From NCBI RefSeq assembly GCF_900007165.1, contig NZ_CYGY02000096.1, positions 1 through 64,000 on the forward strand: 64,000 bases of DNA, in the 5' to 3' direction. The notes under the pieces are model-generated. The model had not been told where the DNA came from and did no database searches. It saw only the letters and a list, made by a program, of their open reading frames with translations. Positions 8,386 through 17,434 of the stretch are shown here, piece after piece. Positions within the stretch are counted from its first letter, which is position 1; each line of letters starts with the position of its first letter. The position numbers were made by a program, and so were the translations under genes. The stretch comes from Paraburkholderia piptadeniae (lineage in GTDB: Bacteria; Pseudomonadota; Gammaproteobacteria; Burkholderiales; Burkholderiaceae).

Positions 8386-9380
8386 ACACGTCTGCCAGCT
8401 TTGCTTCCCTTCTGGAACGGTTCTTTATACAGCGCCTGATGCAGCAGCGGCAGGCCAGTCCTCACACCATCATCTCGTATCGAGACACCTTCCGCCAGTT
8501 TCTGAAGTTCGCCGAGCAACGCCTGCATAAGCCGCCGTCAGGTATGGACTTCAAGGAGATTGACGCCCCGTTGGTCGCGGCGTTTCTGGACGACCTGGAG
8601 AAGCACCATGACGTAAGCGTTCGCAGCCGCAATCTCCGCCTCACGGCAATTCACTCGTTCTTCCGGTACGCAGCACTCGAAGCCCCGGAGCATTCCGCAC
8701 AGATTCAGCGCGTGCTTGCCATTCCCAGCAAGCGCTTCACCCGCACGCTCGTCAACTTCCTGACCCGTCCGGAGGTCGACGCACTCCTTGCCGCGCCAGA
8801 TCAACGTACCTGGTCCGGCCGACGCGATCATGCCTTCCTGCTGGTGGCTGCGCAGACCGGCCTGCGTTTATCCGAGATGACCGGACTCAAACGCGAGGAC
8901 CTTGTTCTGGGTGCCGGCGCTCATGTGCGCGTAATCGGCAAGGGCCGTAAGGAACGCTGCACGCCGGTCACGAGGTCTACGCGAGCCGTATTGAAATCCT
9001 GGTTGCATGAGCCGCAGCGCGGTGATGGTGATGTGCTGTTTCCGAACGCCAGGGGAGGACGTCTCAGTGTTCACGGCGTGCAGTATCTGCTAAACAAACA
9101 TCGAGAAGCGGCCTCAAGAGTGTGTCCCTCCTTGAACAAGAAGCGGATCACTGTCCACTGCTTGAGGCATACGGTGGCTATGGACCTTCTTCAATCGGGC
9201 GTTCCTCGCTCAGTGATTGCGTTGTGGCTCGGGCACGAATCGGTAGAAACAACGCAGATCTATCTCGAGGCGACGCTTGCAATGAAGGAGCAGGCCCTTG
9301 CGAAGATGTCGCCGCTACGCGGCAAGGCGGGGCGCTTCCGCCCGACAGACCAACTGCTCGGCTTTCTGAATAGCCTGTAG
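8382..9380 (+). CDS. ritC: RIT tyrosine recombinase C
   Basis: A 332-residue protein starting at ATG 8382, overlapping the ritB stop. The N-terminal core-binding domain includes QRLMQQRQASPHTIISYRDT. The catalytic residues are in TGLRLSEMTGLKREDL (Arg), HCLRHTVAMDLL (HxxR), LWLGHESVETT and QIYLEATLAM (Tyr). A longer open frame begins at 8202, but its first 60 residues are the shifted shadow of ritB. The gene ends 91 bp before the right terminal repeat. Confidence 0.93.
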   Translation: MNTSASFASLLERFFIQRLMQQRQASPHTIISYRDTFRQFLKFAEQRLHKPPSGMDFKEIDAPLVAAFLDDLEKHHDVSVRSRNLRLTAIHSFFRYAALEAPEHSAQIQRVLAIPSKRFTRTLVNFLTRPEVDALLAAPDQRTWSGRRDHAFLLVAAQTGLRLSEMTGLKREDLVLGAGAHVRVIGKGRKERCTPVTRSTRAVLKSWLHEPQRGDGDVLFPNARGGRLSVHGVQYLLNKHREAASRVCPSLNKKRITVHCLRHTVAMDLLQSGVPRSVIALWLGHESVETTQIYLEATLAMKEQALAKMSPLRGKAGRFRPTDQLLGFLNSL

Positions 9381-9471
9381 GGTCACGAAACTATGTTGGG
9401 TGATCGGGGCGATGCTTCTGTTCTGAGGCGCGCAATCCTTGGGCCAATATGAACTCTCATCGATATCGCCC

Positions 9472-9501
9472 GACATAGTCCGGCAGGGAAGATAGTGCCG
9501 C
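9472..9501 (-). repeat. RIT right terminal inverted repeat, 30 bp
   Basis: Perfect complement of 6071-6100. The outer seven bases also form the direct repeat GTGCCGC shared with 6044-6050. Confidence 0.93.
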
Positions 9502-11016
9502 ATCCAGTGCGGGCTCGCGCGGCGCAGCTTCTCCGCGAGGGGCGGGTGGTCAGTCTGGATCGCATTGGCGGCAAGCAGCAGAAAGCGCTCGGGGACGCCC
9601 CACAGTCGCACGCTGCTGATCGCCGCGTCACTGTCCGCTTCGAGGCTGCCGATGATCGGGGTGTCCGGACGCCAGCGTACTGCCGAAACCGGCAGGCGTC
9701 GTTCGGCCAGATAGCGGGCCAGGGCTTCCCACGCGAGCGGCGGCAGCGCCACCCGCGCCATCTTGCCGCCTTTGCCGGTGACGCGCAGCCAGTGCTCGCC
9801 GCGTGCGTCCGTCTCGACGTGACCAAGCGTCGCGCCGACCAGTTCACCCGCGCGCAGGCCCGTTGCAACGCCGAAATCGAGCAGGAAGCGAAGCCGCTGC
9901 GCGGCCGGAACCGCCCAGCCGTAAGACCATTCAAGCCCGTCGGCGATCGTGCGCATCAGCGTCCATTCGCCGTCGGTAAAGGCGCGCGAGGCATCGAGTG
10001 CCGTTGCGGTATGTCCGCCGCGCACCTTGATGCCCGCAAACGGATTGGCCAGCACGTAGCGCTGTTCGACGAGCCAGCGGAACAGCGCGCCGAGAATCGA
10101 CAGTGCGTGCGCGACCGAGCGCGCGGACAGGCTGCCGTTGAAGGGCCGCCATTCGGGCGACGTGCGGGGCCGTACCGGGCCGATCCAGCGAGCGCGAGGC
10201 GAAGGGTGCCGCAGGAAACCCCGATACGCGATGGCATCCTCGGTGGTGAGCGACGACAGCGCGCGGCCGCGCTCGACGATGGCCCACAGGATCAGCCGCT
10301 CGGCTTCCTTGCGGTACGTTCGCTGCGTGGCCGGCGACTCGTGCAGCGACAGCCAGGTCTGCACCGCTTCGTAGTCGTTGGCGGCATCGAGCGTGCAGGT
10401 CGCGCGCGGCGCCCGGAACGTGCCGTCGGAGCCGTCGACCTCGTGCGGCAGTTTGAGAGTTTCCCACGGTACGACGTCGCCAGCGCTGGCTGGCGACGAT
10501 CAAGGCACGCGCTTTTTCGGTGAGGCCGGGCCACGCGGCGAAAAACGCCTCGATTGAGCGGGCGCTTGCGGCGCCCAGTCCCGGCACGGCCTTCCACCAC
10601 TGACGGCGGCGCGGAATGCGCACGGTCAGATCAGCGAGCGTCCGGATGCCATGCGCGTGCAGTACTCGCACGGAACGCGGGGTGAACCACTGCGTGATGT
10701 CGTCGGCGGTCTGCGGCTCCGGTGGCCGCGCCATGCGCAGCGTCTCGATGGCCTGTGCGACGGCTTTCGCATGCTGCTCGCGTTCCGACGCCGAATGGCT
10801 GAGGAGTGCTACGAGATCGTCGCGATGGGCCGTGCGCGCGACATCCAGCAGCTTGCTGCGGATGCGCCCGAGGACGCCGCGGGCCGATTGCCCGTTACCG
10901 AGTGCGGCGGGCAGGTAACGCGCCACGGCCTGCCGTACGGGCACGCCGGCGTACCAAGCGCGCAGCACGGCGAGTCTGCCCCGGATGCGGGGTACACCCC
11001 AGGGCGGTGTGGTAGC
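9495..11016 (-). pseudogene. Phage-type integrase, N-terminal part (frameshift and RIT insertion)
   Basis: The minus strand encodes the first two thirds of a Burkholderia-type integrase. An N-terminal helical region (AVLRAWYAGVPVRQAVARYL) is followed by a helix-hairpin-helix-like stretch (IRTLADLTVRIPRRRQWWKA). A frame change occurs near 10480, and the catalytic domain follows with the box I Arg in TGLRAGELVGATLGHVETD. It ends at SPHWMRH, where the RIT element begins. The C-terminus is at 5888-6050. Two independent lesions show the gene was probably dying before or after RIT insertion. Confidence 0.85.
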
Positions 11017-11162
11017 TCCGGCAACAACATAGCAAACTCGCGGGTAATATGGGGCCTTCGCATGTCGAGGGAGTGTCTGGCGCCATGGTCCAGAGAACGT
11101 CCTGCCATTGATGCGGTTCTCGTGCTTGAGGCCGTTGCTCCCGCTAACCGGGAGCCCAATCG

Positions 11163-11342
11163 ATGACACGGAGACGAAGCAAACACTGGCGAGTACGTCT
11201 CGCTTTTGAGCCGAACCGCTATTCCAGCGAACAACTGGAGAAGGCCTACGAGCAGCTCAGTCCGATCGATGCCCGAAGCACGAAGCGTTCATCGAACGCA
11301 AGGCCTGCGACGGTGATGGCTATGAAGCGAGGCAAACGATGA
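11163..11342 (+). CDS. Small basic protein coupled to serine recombinase, 59 aa
   Basis: A short ORF starting ATG 11163 behind GGGAG, beginning MTRRRSKHWRVRLAFEPNRY and rich in Arg/Lys. Its stop overlaps the recombinase start (ATG 11339, TGA 11340-11342), so translation is coupled. The sequence SKHWRVRLAFEPNR, then SSEQLEKAYEQL, looks conserved rather than random. Small ORFs of this kind recur before large serine recombinases in Burkholderiaceae as far as I recall. A role as recombination directionality factor or DNA-binding partner is speculation. Confidence 0.7.
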   Translation: MTRRRSKHWRVRLAFEPNRYSSEQLEKAYEQLSPIDARSTKRSSNARPATVMAMKRGKR

Positions 11343-13291
11343 GCAACGTTGCCATGGTCGCGTTTTACGCGCGCGTGTCATCCGAGCAGCAAAGCAAACG
11401 CGGCACGATAGACAGCCAGATCGCTGCATTGAAAGAGCGTATTCAGGCCGACGGTGCGCAGATTGTGGAGGACATGTGCTTTGTTGATGCCGGGGTGAGC
11501 GGCGCAACGCTGGTCAGGCCGCAACTGGAGCGCCTGCGCGACGTCGCCGCGCTCGGGACGATCGATCGGCTGTACATCCTCTCGCCGGACCGCCTGGCGC
11601 GTAAATATGCGCACCAGGCGCTGCTGATGGAAGAGCTCTCCTCGTGCGGCGTACAGGTGGTGTTTCTCAATCATGCAATTGGCACAACACCGGAAGAATC
11701 ACTGCTGCTGCAGATGCAGGGCATGATAGCGGAGTACGAGCGGGCAAAAATCGCAGAGCGTCACCGCCGCGGCAAGCTTCACGGTGCGAAACGCGGTACG
11801 GTCAATGTGCTATCAGGGGCGCCTTATGGCTACCGCTACATCCGAAGACAGCTCGACGGGACGCCAGCCCGGTACGTCATCGAACTGCCGCAAGCCGCCA
11901 CGGTGAAAGCGATCTTCGAGTGGGTCGGGCTGGAGCGCCTGAGCCTCGGAGAAGTGATACGTCGGCTTGGCGAGGCCGGTACGGTGACGGCATCGGGCAA
12001 GCCGTACTGGGACCGCAGCGTGGTATGGGGCATCTTGCGTAATCCGGCGTACATGGGGCGGGCCGCGTTCGGCAAAACGCAGGTGTGCGATCACCCGGTG
12101 CGCGTGCGTGCCCAGCGTCACAGCGCCGACGTGCCCAGGAAACCCTATTCAGCGAAACGTGCGGACCGGCAGGAGTGGATCGAAATTCCTGTGCCGGCGA
12201 TCATCAGCGAAGCACTATTCGAAATCGTTCAGGAGCAGCTTGCCGAGAACCGCAAGCTGGCGCGCCAGCGCCGGGATAATGCGACGCTGCGCCTGCTGCA
12301 GGGGCTCACTGTTTGTGGACAGTGCCGTTACGCCTATTACGCGAAGAAAGTGAGCAAGGCTGCAGCCAAAGGACATCAGCGGGATTACGCCTATTACCGC
12401 TGCGTTGGAACCGACGCTTTCCGATTCGGGGGCGAACGTATCTGCGACAACCCGCAGGTACGAACGGACAAGCTCGACGAGCTGGTATGGAATCAGATCG
12501 TCGAATTGCTTAGAAATCCAGATCGACTGAAAGAAGAGTATGAACGCCGACTTGACGTGATGGAGCGTAACGAAAAGTGCGGCTTCGACACCGCCAGCCT
12601 GGAAAAGCAGCGGCTTCAGCTCGAAAAGGGCAAATCGCGGCTGATCGACAGCTACGCCGACGGTATCATCGACAAGACCGACTTCGAGCCACGGATGCAG
12701 CAATTGAAGAGCCGGCTCGAACAGATTGAACAGCAGATCCAGGAATCACGGCGCCACGGAGCGATGCAAAGCGAACTGTTTCTGGTCATCAACCGGCTCG
12801 AGGAATTTGCAGCCGCTGTCACTGAAAAGCTTGATGCGATTGATCTTGAAACGAAACGCAAGATCGTTCTGGGCCTGGTCAAGCGCGTCGAAATCCACAA
12901 GGACGAAATCGTCGTTGTGTTCCGTGTCGATCCGCAGCCCCCGGTTCGCGGCAGCGAAAATTCGAACGACTCAGACGAAGGAGCGAAAAGTATGCAACAT
13001 TGTAGGCGGCGTAATCAGCCCGATCTTGATGAATCTGTTTATGCACTATGCGTTCGATACGCGGAAGCAACTCTGGTATGGAGTGGTAGGTTTGCTCGCG
13101 TTTCTCGCGATTTTAAAGATATTCTTCTGACTGCCTGCCCAAGGCCAGCGCAATTCGCATCTTCATCCATCCCGCCAAGGGTTCACGTCGTCGGGCCGTG
13201 GTGGCCGCGTGGTCACTACCCGATTCGGACCTCGGATCGCACATGCTCGGCTCGACCTTCAGCATCCTATGCGCGTCGCCGGACTACGTGA
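11339..13291 (+). CDS. Large serine recombinase (altered C-terminus)
   Basis: The N-terminal resolvase domain carries the catalytic Ser in FYARVSSEQQ and the YILSPDRLARKYAHQ helix. A recombinase domain follows (about residues 160-260, ILRNPAYMGRAAFGK). Next come a zinc ribbon (VCGQCRYAYYAKK with later Cys residues) and a long coiled coil (about 400-500). The family-like sequence ends near 13005 (KSMQHCRR). From there to the stop at 13291 the frame runs through foreign sequence, so about 95 residues are probably junk. The native stop seems lost by a rearrangement; the catalytic parts look intact. Confidence 0.88.
   Translation: MSNVAMVAFYARVSSEQQSKRGTIDSQIAALKERIQADGAQIVEDMCFVDAGVSGATLVRPQLERLRDVAALGTIDRLYILSPDRLARKYAHQALLMEELSSCGVQVVFLNHAIGTTPEESLLLQMQGMIAEYERAKIAERHRRGKLHGAKRGTVNVLSGAPYGYRYIRRQLDGTPARYVIELPQAATVKAIFEWVGLERLSLGEVIRRLGEAGTVTASGKPYWDRSVVWGILRNPAYMGRAAFGKTQVCDHPVRVRAQRHSADVPRKPYSAKRADRQEWIEIPVPAIISEALFEIVQEQLAENRKLARQRRDNATLRLLQGLTVCGQCRYAYYAKKVSKAAAKGHQRDYAYYRCVGTDAFRFGGERICDNPQVRTDKLDELVWNQIVELLRNPDRLKEEYERRLDVMERNEKCGFDTASLEKQRLQLEKGKSRLIDSYADGIIDKTDFEPRMQQLKSRLEQIEQQIQESRRHGAMQSELFLVINRLEEFAAAVTEKLDAIDLETKRKIVLGLVKRVEIHKDEIVVVFRVDPQPPVRGSENSNDSDEGAKSMQHCRRRNQPDLDESVYALCVRYAEATLVWSGRFARVSRDFKDILLTACPRPAQFASSSIPPRVHVVGPWWPRGHYPIRTSDRTCSARPSASYARRRTT
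13004..13064 (+). pseudogene. Group II intron reverse transcriptase fragment
   Basis: In a frame different from the recombinase, this stretch reads GGVISPILMNLFMHYAFDT. That is the conserved motif preceding the catalytic YADD of group II intron maturases/reverse transcriptases (usual form QGGVISPLLANLYLHYVFD). Nothing else of the intron is present. Bases 13065-13130 continue open with a hydrophobic tail (WYGVVGLLAFLAILKIFF) of unknown origin. Confidence 0.7.
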
Positions 13292-13719
13292 AGCGACACA
13301 GCGTGCCTGTCTATCCACGTGATCTCGGTGCGCATGCGTGCCTGTCGTTACAGACGCCCGCATTCCCGACGCACGAATGAGTGCTTGAAGGGCCCGGTGG
13401 TATCGATCGGATGCACGTATCGGGACCAGTACAGACCAATACGGCCGAATCGCTTGCGCTCGCGATTCGAGACGGTATCGGGGTCGGCATACTACCGGTG
13501 TACTCGGCGCTCGATGCGCTGCGCGACGGTACGCTCGTGCGAGTATTGCCCGACCACGTCCTGCAGAAGATGAACGTGTATGCGTTGCATCCATCGCGCA
13601 AATTCACCGATGCGAAGGTGCGGACTTGGGTGGAGTTGCTTCGCGCACAGGTGCCGGAGATGATCGCGCGCGACGTCGAGGCTTTGAACGCGATTGCCCG
13701 CGAACCGAACGCGGCCTGA
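13195..13719 (+). pseudogene. LysR regulator, C-terminal relic with stop codon
   Basis: The reading matches the effector-binding half of the intact LysR at 44764-45711 almost residue for residue (ILCASPDYV, PVYPRDLGAHACL, HVSGPVQTNTAES, KFTDAKVRTWVELLRAQVP). The DNA-binding half is absent. A TGA at 13378-13380 replaces the TGG (Trp) found in the intact copy. Identity over the fragment looks about 90%. Confidence 0.92.
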
Positions 13720-14118
13720 CCGTGAATACGTCGAACGCCGGTTACAGCAATCCGATTTGCCTTGCGACGATTTTTCGTCATGGGTGGTGGCAACTCGGTC
13801 ATTTTTCGACGGTTACACGAGAGTGCTGGACGTCGCGCGAAGGCCTCGCTGCCGCCGCCGCGCGATGGAAGGCGTTAAGCACTCTTCTGAGCATGACTTT
13901 CCTCAATTCGGGCGTGGGCTGGATGTCGGTGTAGGTCCCGATGGGGTGTGCGCAAGCGTTCTCCACTCATGGAAGGGATTAAGGGAGAGCACGACCCCAG
14001 GAGTGCCAACGAGGTAGTCCACGACCCACCTTGGTCGGGCCACCGCGAGCGCGCAGCGCGGAGCGGCCTTTGATAGACTCCTTCGTAATTGACTAAAATT
14101 TTGAAAGGAGCTTTCATC
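13720..14118. other. Spacer without recognisable gene
   Basis: About 400 bp between the lysR relic and the Lrp-type gene. Several short frames exist, none with a family resemblance. It probably holds the promoter of the downstream regulator. Confidence 0.4.
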
Positions 14119-14598
14119 GTGGACCCTCTTGACAGAGTTGACGCTGAGATTGTTCAAAGATTGCAGATGGACGGGCGTCTGTCGAATACAAAATTAGCGG
14201 AGGAATTGCATCTAAGCGACGCTTCATGTTGGCGGCGTCTGAGACGGTTAGAAGAGCAGGGGGTAATTCAAGGGTATGAAGCGATCGTCAACCGTCGGAA
14301 GGTCGGATGTGGGGTCGTAGCATTCGTGCAGATTGTATGCACGCAACATGGCGATGAGGTAACTGCGGCCTTTGAAAGAGCAATTCTTGCCTGCCCACAG
14401 GTGCTTGCCTGCCACAACACGACTGGCGAGGCTGATTTCCTTCTACAGGTTGTTGCTAGGGACCTTGATGATTACAGCCGCTTCGTTGAGCGAGTGTTGC
14501 GAAAGTTGCCGGGCGTTTCAAGCATCCGGTCGAATTTGTCTTTGCGGGAATTGAAGGAAACGCACCAGCTGCCTATCGCGAATCTGATCGGATTGTGA
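14119..14598 (+). CDS. Lrp/AsnC family transcriptional regulator
   Basis: An N-terminal winged HTH (LDRVDAEIVQRLQMDGRLSN, LAEELHLSDASCWRRLRRLEEQGVI) is followed by an AsnC ligand-binding RAM domain (VVAFVQIVC ... CHNTTGEADFLLQVVARDLDDY). The GTG at 14119 sits 8 nt after GGAG and gives 159 residues, the normal length; an upstream TTG would add about 10. Such regulators sense amino acids. It precedes an alcohol dehydrogenase, a putA relic and proC in the same direction, so it may control amino-acid catabolism, as PutR-type regulators do (inference). Confidence 0.92.
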   Translation: MDPLDRVDAEIVQRLQMDGRLSNTKLAEELHLSDASCWRRLRRLEEQGVIQGYEAIVNRRKVGCGVVAFVQIVCTQHGDEVTAAFERAILACPQVLACHNTTGEADFLLQVVARDLDDYSRFVERVLRKLPGVSSIRSNLSLRELKETHQLPIANLIGL

Positions 14599-14810
14599 GT
14601 AGGCCGGCGACGCGGCTGCGCGGCGGCCTCGACGTTGAGCTGAACCGTCACAATTCCAGGCTGGCGCCCAACGAGGCTGCAAGAAACTTTCAGCCGACGG
14701 GATGCCGTGAATGATTCTTTCATAATCTGACCCGCCTCCGACAAAATCTGAAAAGCTTTTTCCACGGAAGTCTTCAAAATATCTGCAGCATTCCTTTGGA
14801 GACAGCGAGT

Positions 14811-15854
14811 ATGAAAGCGGTAGTTTACGAGTCCTTTTCCACTGCCCCCCGGCTGCAAAACGTCCCCGATCCTGTTCCGGAAGACCACGGTGTCGTGGTG
14901 AAAATCATGGCGACCGGCGTTTGCCGGAGTGACTGGCACGCTTGGGTTGGGCACGATCCTGATATTGTGCTGCCCCACGTTCCGGGACACGAACTGGCCG
15001 GCGTCGTCGCGGCCGTCGGCAAAAACGTGAAGCGCTGGAAAGCAGGTGACCGCGTGACCGTTCCGTTCGTGGCAGGGTGTGGGCACTGTCCAGAGTGCCA
15101 CTCCGGCAATCAGCAGGTCTGCGACCACCAGTTTCAGCCGGGCTTTACGCACTGGGGATCGTTTGCCGAATACGTTTCTATCCACCGTGCAGACCTCAAC
15201 CTGGTGGCACTGCCGGACTCCCTTGGCTTTGACACAGCGGCCAGCCTAGGATGCCGCTTTGTTACGTCCTTCCGTGCCGTCGTCGATCAAGGAAAAACGT
15301 CCGCCGGGCAATGGGTGGCAGTTCATGGCTGCGGGGGCGTCGGTCTCTCGGCAATCATGATCGCGAACGCTATTGGTGCCAATGTAATCGCAGTAGACAT
15401 CGCAGAGGACAAGCTGAAACTCGCTCGCGAGCTGGGGGCCGTGGCCACGGTCAACGCTGCAAATGGCGGGAATGTTGTTGAGCAGGTTCGGGAACTGACG
15501 CGCGGTGGGGCCCACGTATCACTTGACGCACTCGGCCATTCTGCGACCTGCGCAAACTCGATCAACAGCCTGAGGAAGCGCGGAAAACACGTTCAGGTGG
15601 GTTTGATGCTTGCCGAGCACAGCACGCCAGCAGTCCCGATGGGCAAGGTGCTGGCCAACGAGCTCGAGATCATCGGAAGCCACGGCATGCAGGCGTACCG
15701 CTACGACGTGATGCTCGACATGATTCACTCGGGCAAGCTTGCACCCGAGAAGTTGATTGGAAAGCGGATCAGTCTCAAGGAGTCCATCGAAGCTTTGATG
15801 CGTATGGATGAATTCCAAGCCGCTGGCGTGACAGTCATTACAGAGTTCCAGTAG
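14811..15854 (+). CDS. Zinc-dependent alcohol dehydrogenase (MDR family)
   Basis: A 347-residue medium-chain dehydrogenase. The catalytic zinc ligands are in GVCRSDWHAW (Cys) and PGHELAG (His-Glu). The structural zinc loop shows CGHCPECHSGNQQVC. The Rossmann motif is VHGCGGVGLSAIM, and VIAVDIAEDKL suggests NAD. The ATG at 14811 with GGAGA upstream is preferred over the TTG at 14796. The substrate is unknown. It is probably cytosolic and lies in the same direction as the Lrp regulator. Confidence 0.92.
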   Translation: MKAVVYESFSTAPRLQNVPDPVPEDHGVVVKIMATGVCRSDWHAWVGHDPDIVLPHVPGHELAGVVAAVGKNVKRWKAGDRVTVPFVAGCGHCPECHSGNQQVCDHQFQPGFTHWGSFAEYVSIHRADLNLVALPDSLGFDTAASLGCRFVTSFRAVVDQGKTSAGQWVAVHGCGGVGLSAIMIANAIGANVIAVDIAEDKLKLARELGAVATVNAANGGNVVEQVRELTRGGAHVSLDALGHSATCANSINSLRKRGKHVQVGLMLAEHSTPAVPMGKVLANELEIIGSHGMQAYRYDVMLDMIHSGKLAPEKLIGKRISLKESIEALMRMDEFQAAGVTVITEFQ

Positions 15855-15868
15855 GCTGGCCGATTGAA

Positions 15869-15882
15869 CCGCCTTCGGGCGG
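15869..15882 (+). terminator. Possible terminator hairpin after dehydrogenase
   Basis: CCGCC TTCG GGCGG, a stable tetraloop stem 15 bp after the stop at 15854. The following T-tract is weak (GTTAGTT), so efficiency is uncertain. Confidence 0.45.
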
Positions 15883-15954
15883 CGTTAGTTCACTGAAGGT
15901 AGCGTCCACGACCACTCGTTCAGGAAAGCCGGCTGCATGGCTTAGCGCAAAACG

Positions 15955-16205
15955 CGAGCCCGCGTTCGCGGCGTGCTGCGGCGGCTGTCTCGACTACGCG
16001 CTCGCGGACGCCCCGGCCGTCCTGCCGGGGCTGACGGGCGAACGCAACACCTACGCGCTCTCGGTGCGCGGAACGGTGCCGTGCGTGCCACCGACGGCGC
16101 ACGCTCACCAACGGCGACGAGGACTGCACGCTTGAGCGCCTGCTCAGAGAGCGTTCGGTGACCACGGCAGCAGGAGGCTATGAGGCCTTGATGACACTCG
16201 CATAG
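15955..16205 (+). pseudogene. putA: putA relic (C-terminal fragments)
   Basis: Bases around 16000-16085 read LADAPAVLPGLTGERNTYAL, then VRGTVPCV. This resembles the C-terminal region of the trifunctional proline dehydrogenase/P5C dehydrogenase PutA. After a frame change, 16131-16205 reads LERLLRERSVTTAAGGYEAL, then MTLA and a stop, resembling the PutA end (ERSxSxNTAAAGGNASLMT). Only short stretches survive. It lies directly before proC, so a proline catabolism locus once stood here. Confidence 0.65.
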
Positions 16206-16328
16206 GCGCCAAAAACCAATCGTGTCGGAGCGGTCAGGGGTTTGTGCTCCTGTAAGTTGGAGAAGCTATTTGGACGGGTCCCTCGCGGACGAGGGAGGCA
16301 TCAGTCAAACTATGGGAGAGAGAGCTGT

Positions 16329-17132
16329 ATGGCAAGAAGCATTGCGTTTGTCGGTGGCGGAAATATGGCCCGCGCGCTCATTGCGGGTCTCGCATCGAGT
16401 GACCAGTGGCAAATTCACGTGGTTGACCAGGAAGAGCCATTGCTTGAATCCTTGCGCGCGGAATTCAAGTGCTCAGTATGCAACGTCATCGACGAGCAGA
16501 TCGGCGAGAACGACATCATCGTTTTGGCTGTGAAGCCGAATGTGGTGCCGGATGTTTGCCTCAAGCTTGAACCGCTGCTCAAAAATCAATTGATAGTGAG
16601 CGTTGCGGCTGGTGTCAGCACGAGCAGTACCTCCGGTTGGTTGGGGGGCTACTCCAGAATCGTCCGGGCAATGCCCAATACCCCCGCTCTTGCGAGGGCT
16701 GGCATGACTGGACTGTTCGCGACGCCACAGGTTGAGATCGCATGGCGAGCTGTCATGGACGAATTGTTCTGCTCCGTTGGGGAGATACTCTGGTGCACAG
16801 CCGAATCCGATATCGACGCCGTGACAGCGATCTCGGGCAGCGGCCCCGCGTACGTTTTCTATTTCGTAGAGGCTATGATTGAAGCCGCTAGGCAGTTTGG
16901 TTTCTCCCAATCTGACGCTATGAGCCTTGCGACCCAGACCTTTTGTGGCGCCATGAAGTTGCTCGCGGTCTCGGAAGAGTCGCCCGAAATCCTGCGTCAG
17001 CGTGTAACTTCGAAGGGAGGCACTACAGCCGCGGCGATTAGCGCGCTGGAATCGCACGGAGTGAAAGATGCGATCGTCAAGGCCGCACAAGCGGCGCGCC
17101 ATCGAGCAATTGAATTGAGCGAGGGAAAGTAA
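16329..17132 (+). CDS. proC: Pyrroline-5-carboxylate reductase
   Basis: A 267-residue enzyme reducing P5C to proline with NAD(P)H. The N-terminal Rossmann motif is IAFVGGGNMARALIAGL. VRAMPNTPALARAGMTGL follows, and the C-terminal dimerisation domain carries the signature ISGSGPAYVFYFVEAM and VTSKGGTTAAAISALE. The ATG at 16329 is chosen because upstream codons in the longer frame lack family similarity. It is probably a second proC, given its accessory context beside a putA relic and an Lrp regulator. Confidence 0.95.
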   Translation: MARSIAFVGGGNMARALIAGLASSDQWQIHVVDQEEPLLESLRAEFKCSVCNVIDEQIGENDIIVLAVKPNVVPDVCLKLEPLLKNQLIVSVAAGVSTSSTSGWLGGYSRIVRAMPNTPALARAGMTGLFATPQVEIAWRAVMDELFCSVGEILWCTAESDIDAVTAISGSGPAYVFYFVEAMIEAARQFGFSQSDAMSLATQTFCGAMKLLAVSEESPEILRQRVTSKGGTTAAAISALESHGVKDAIVKAAQAARHRAIELSEGK

Positions 17133-17434
17133 ATCTTGGCACGTCGCGGCGAGACCATCCTGAATGGAGCCGCGAGTTGCGGCGATCCGGATTGCAGAGC
17201 AACGACTGCATGTGGAATAAGCGTTGAAATGCAAACAAGGAGCGTGCGGACAACTGCGTTGAATCTTGACAACTGCCGAACTTCTCCAAATTGAACAATA
17301 ACACCGACTCCTCACCGTCAGAATGATGACCGGATATGGACCGGTCGATGTAGCGCTCTTGATACGCGGGTGATCCTTAATGCGCCAGACCCGCCCAATC
17401 TCATCTCATCACCAATGCTCACAGGAAGGTCGTC

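Larger units (their letters stand above)
6051..9501 (+). mobile_element. RIT (recombinase-in-trio) element, about 3.45 kb
   Basis: Three tyrosine recombinase genes overlap in one direction (ritA, ritB, ritC, each joined by ATGA). They are bounded by a perfect 30-bp terminal inverted repeat at 6071-6100 and 9472-9501. GTGCCGC is directly repeated at 6044-6050 and 9495-9501. Removing 3451 bp with one copy restores the reading frame of an integrase gene on the other strand. The layout matches described RIT elements. The middle recombinase carries a frameshift, so this copy may be inactive. Confidence 0.9.

Noticed and set aside
9495..10523. 342-residue plus-strand frame opposite the integrase
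   Set aside because: Antisense shadow; the minus strand carries recognisable recombinase motifs.
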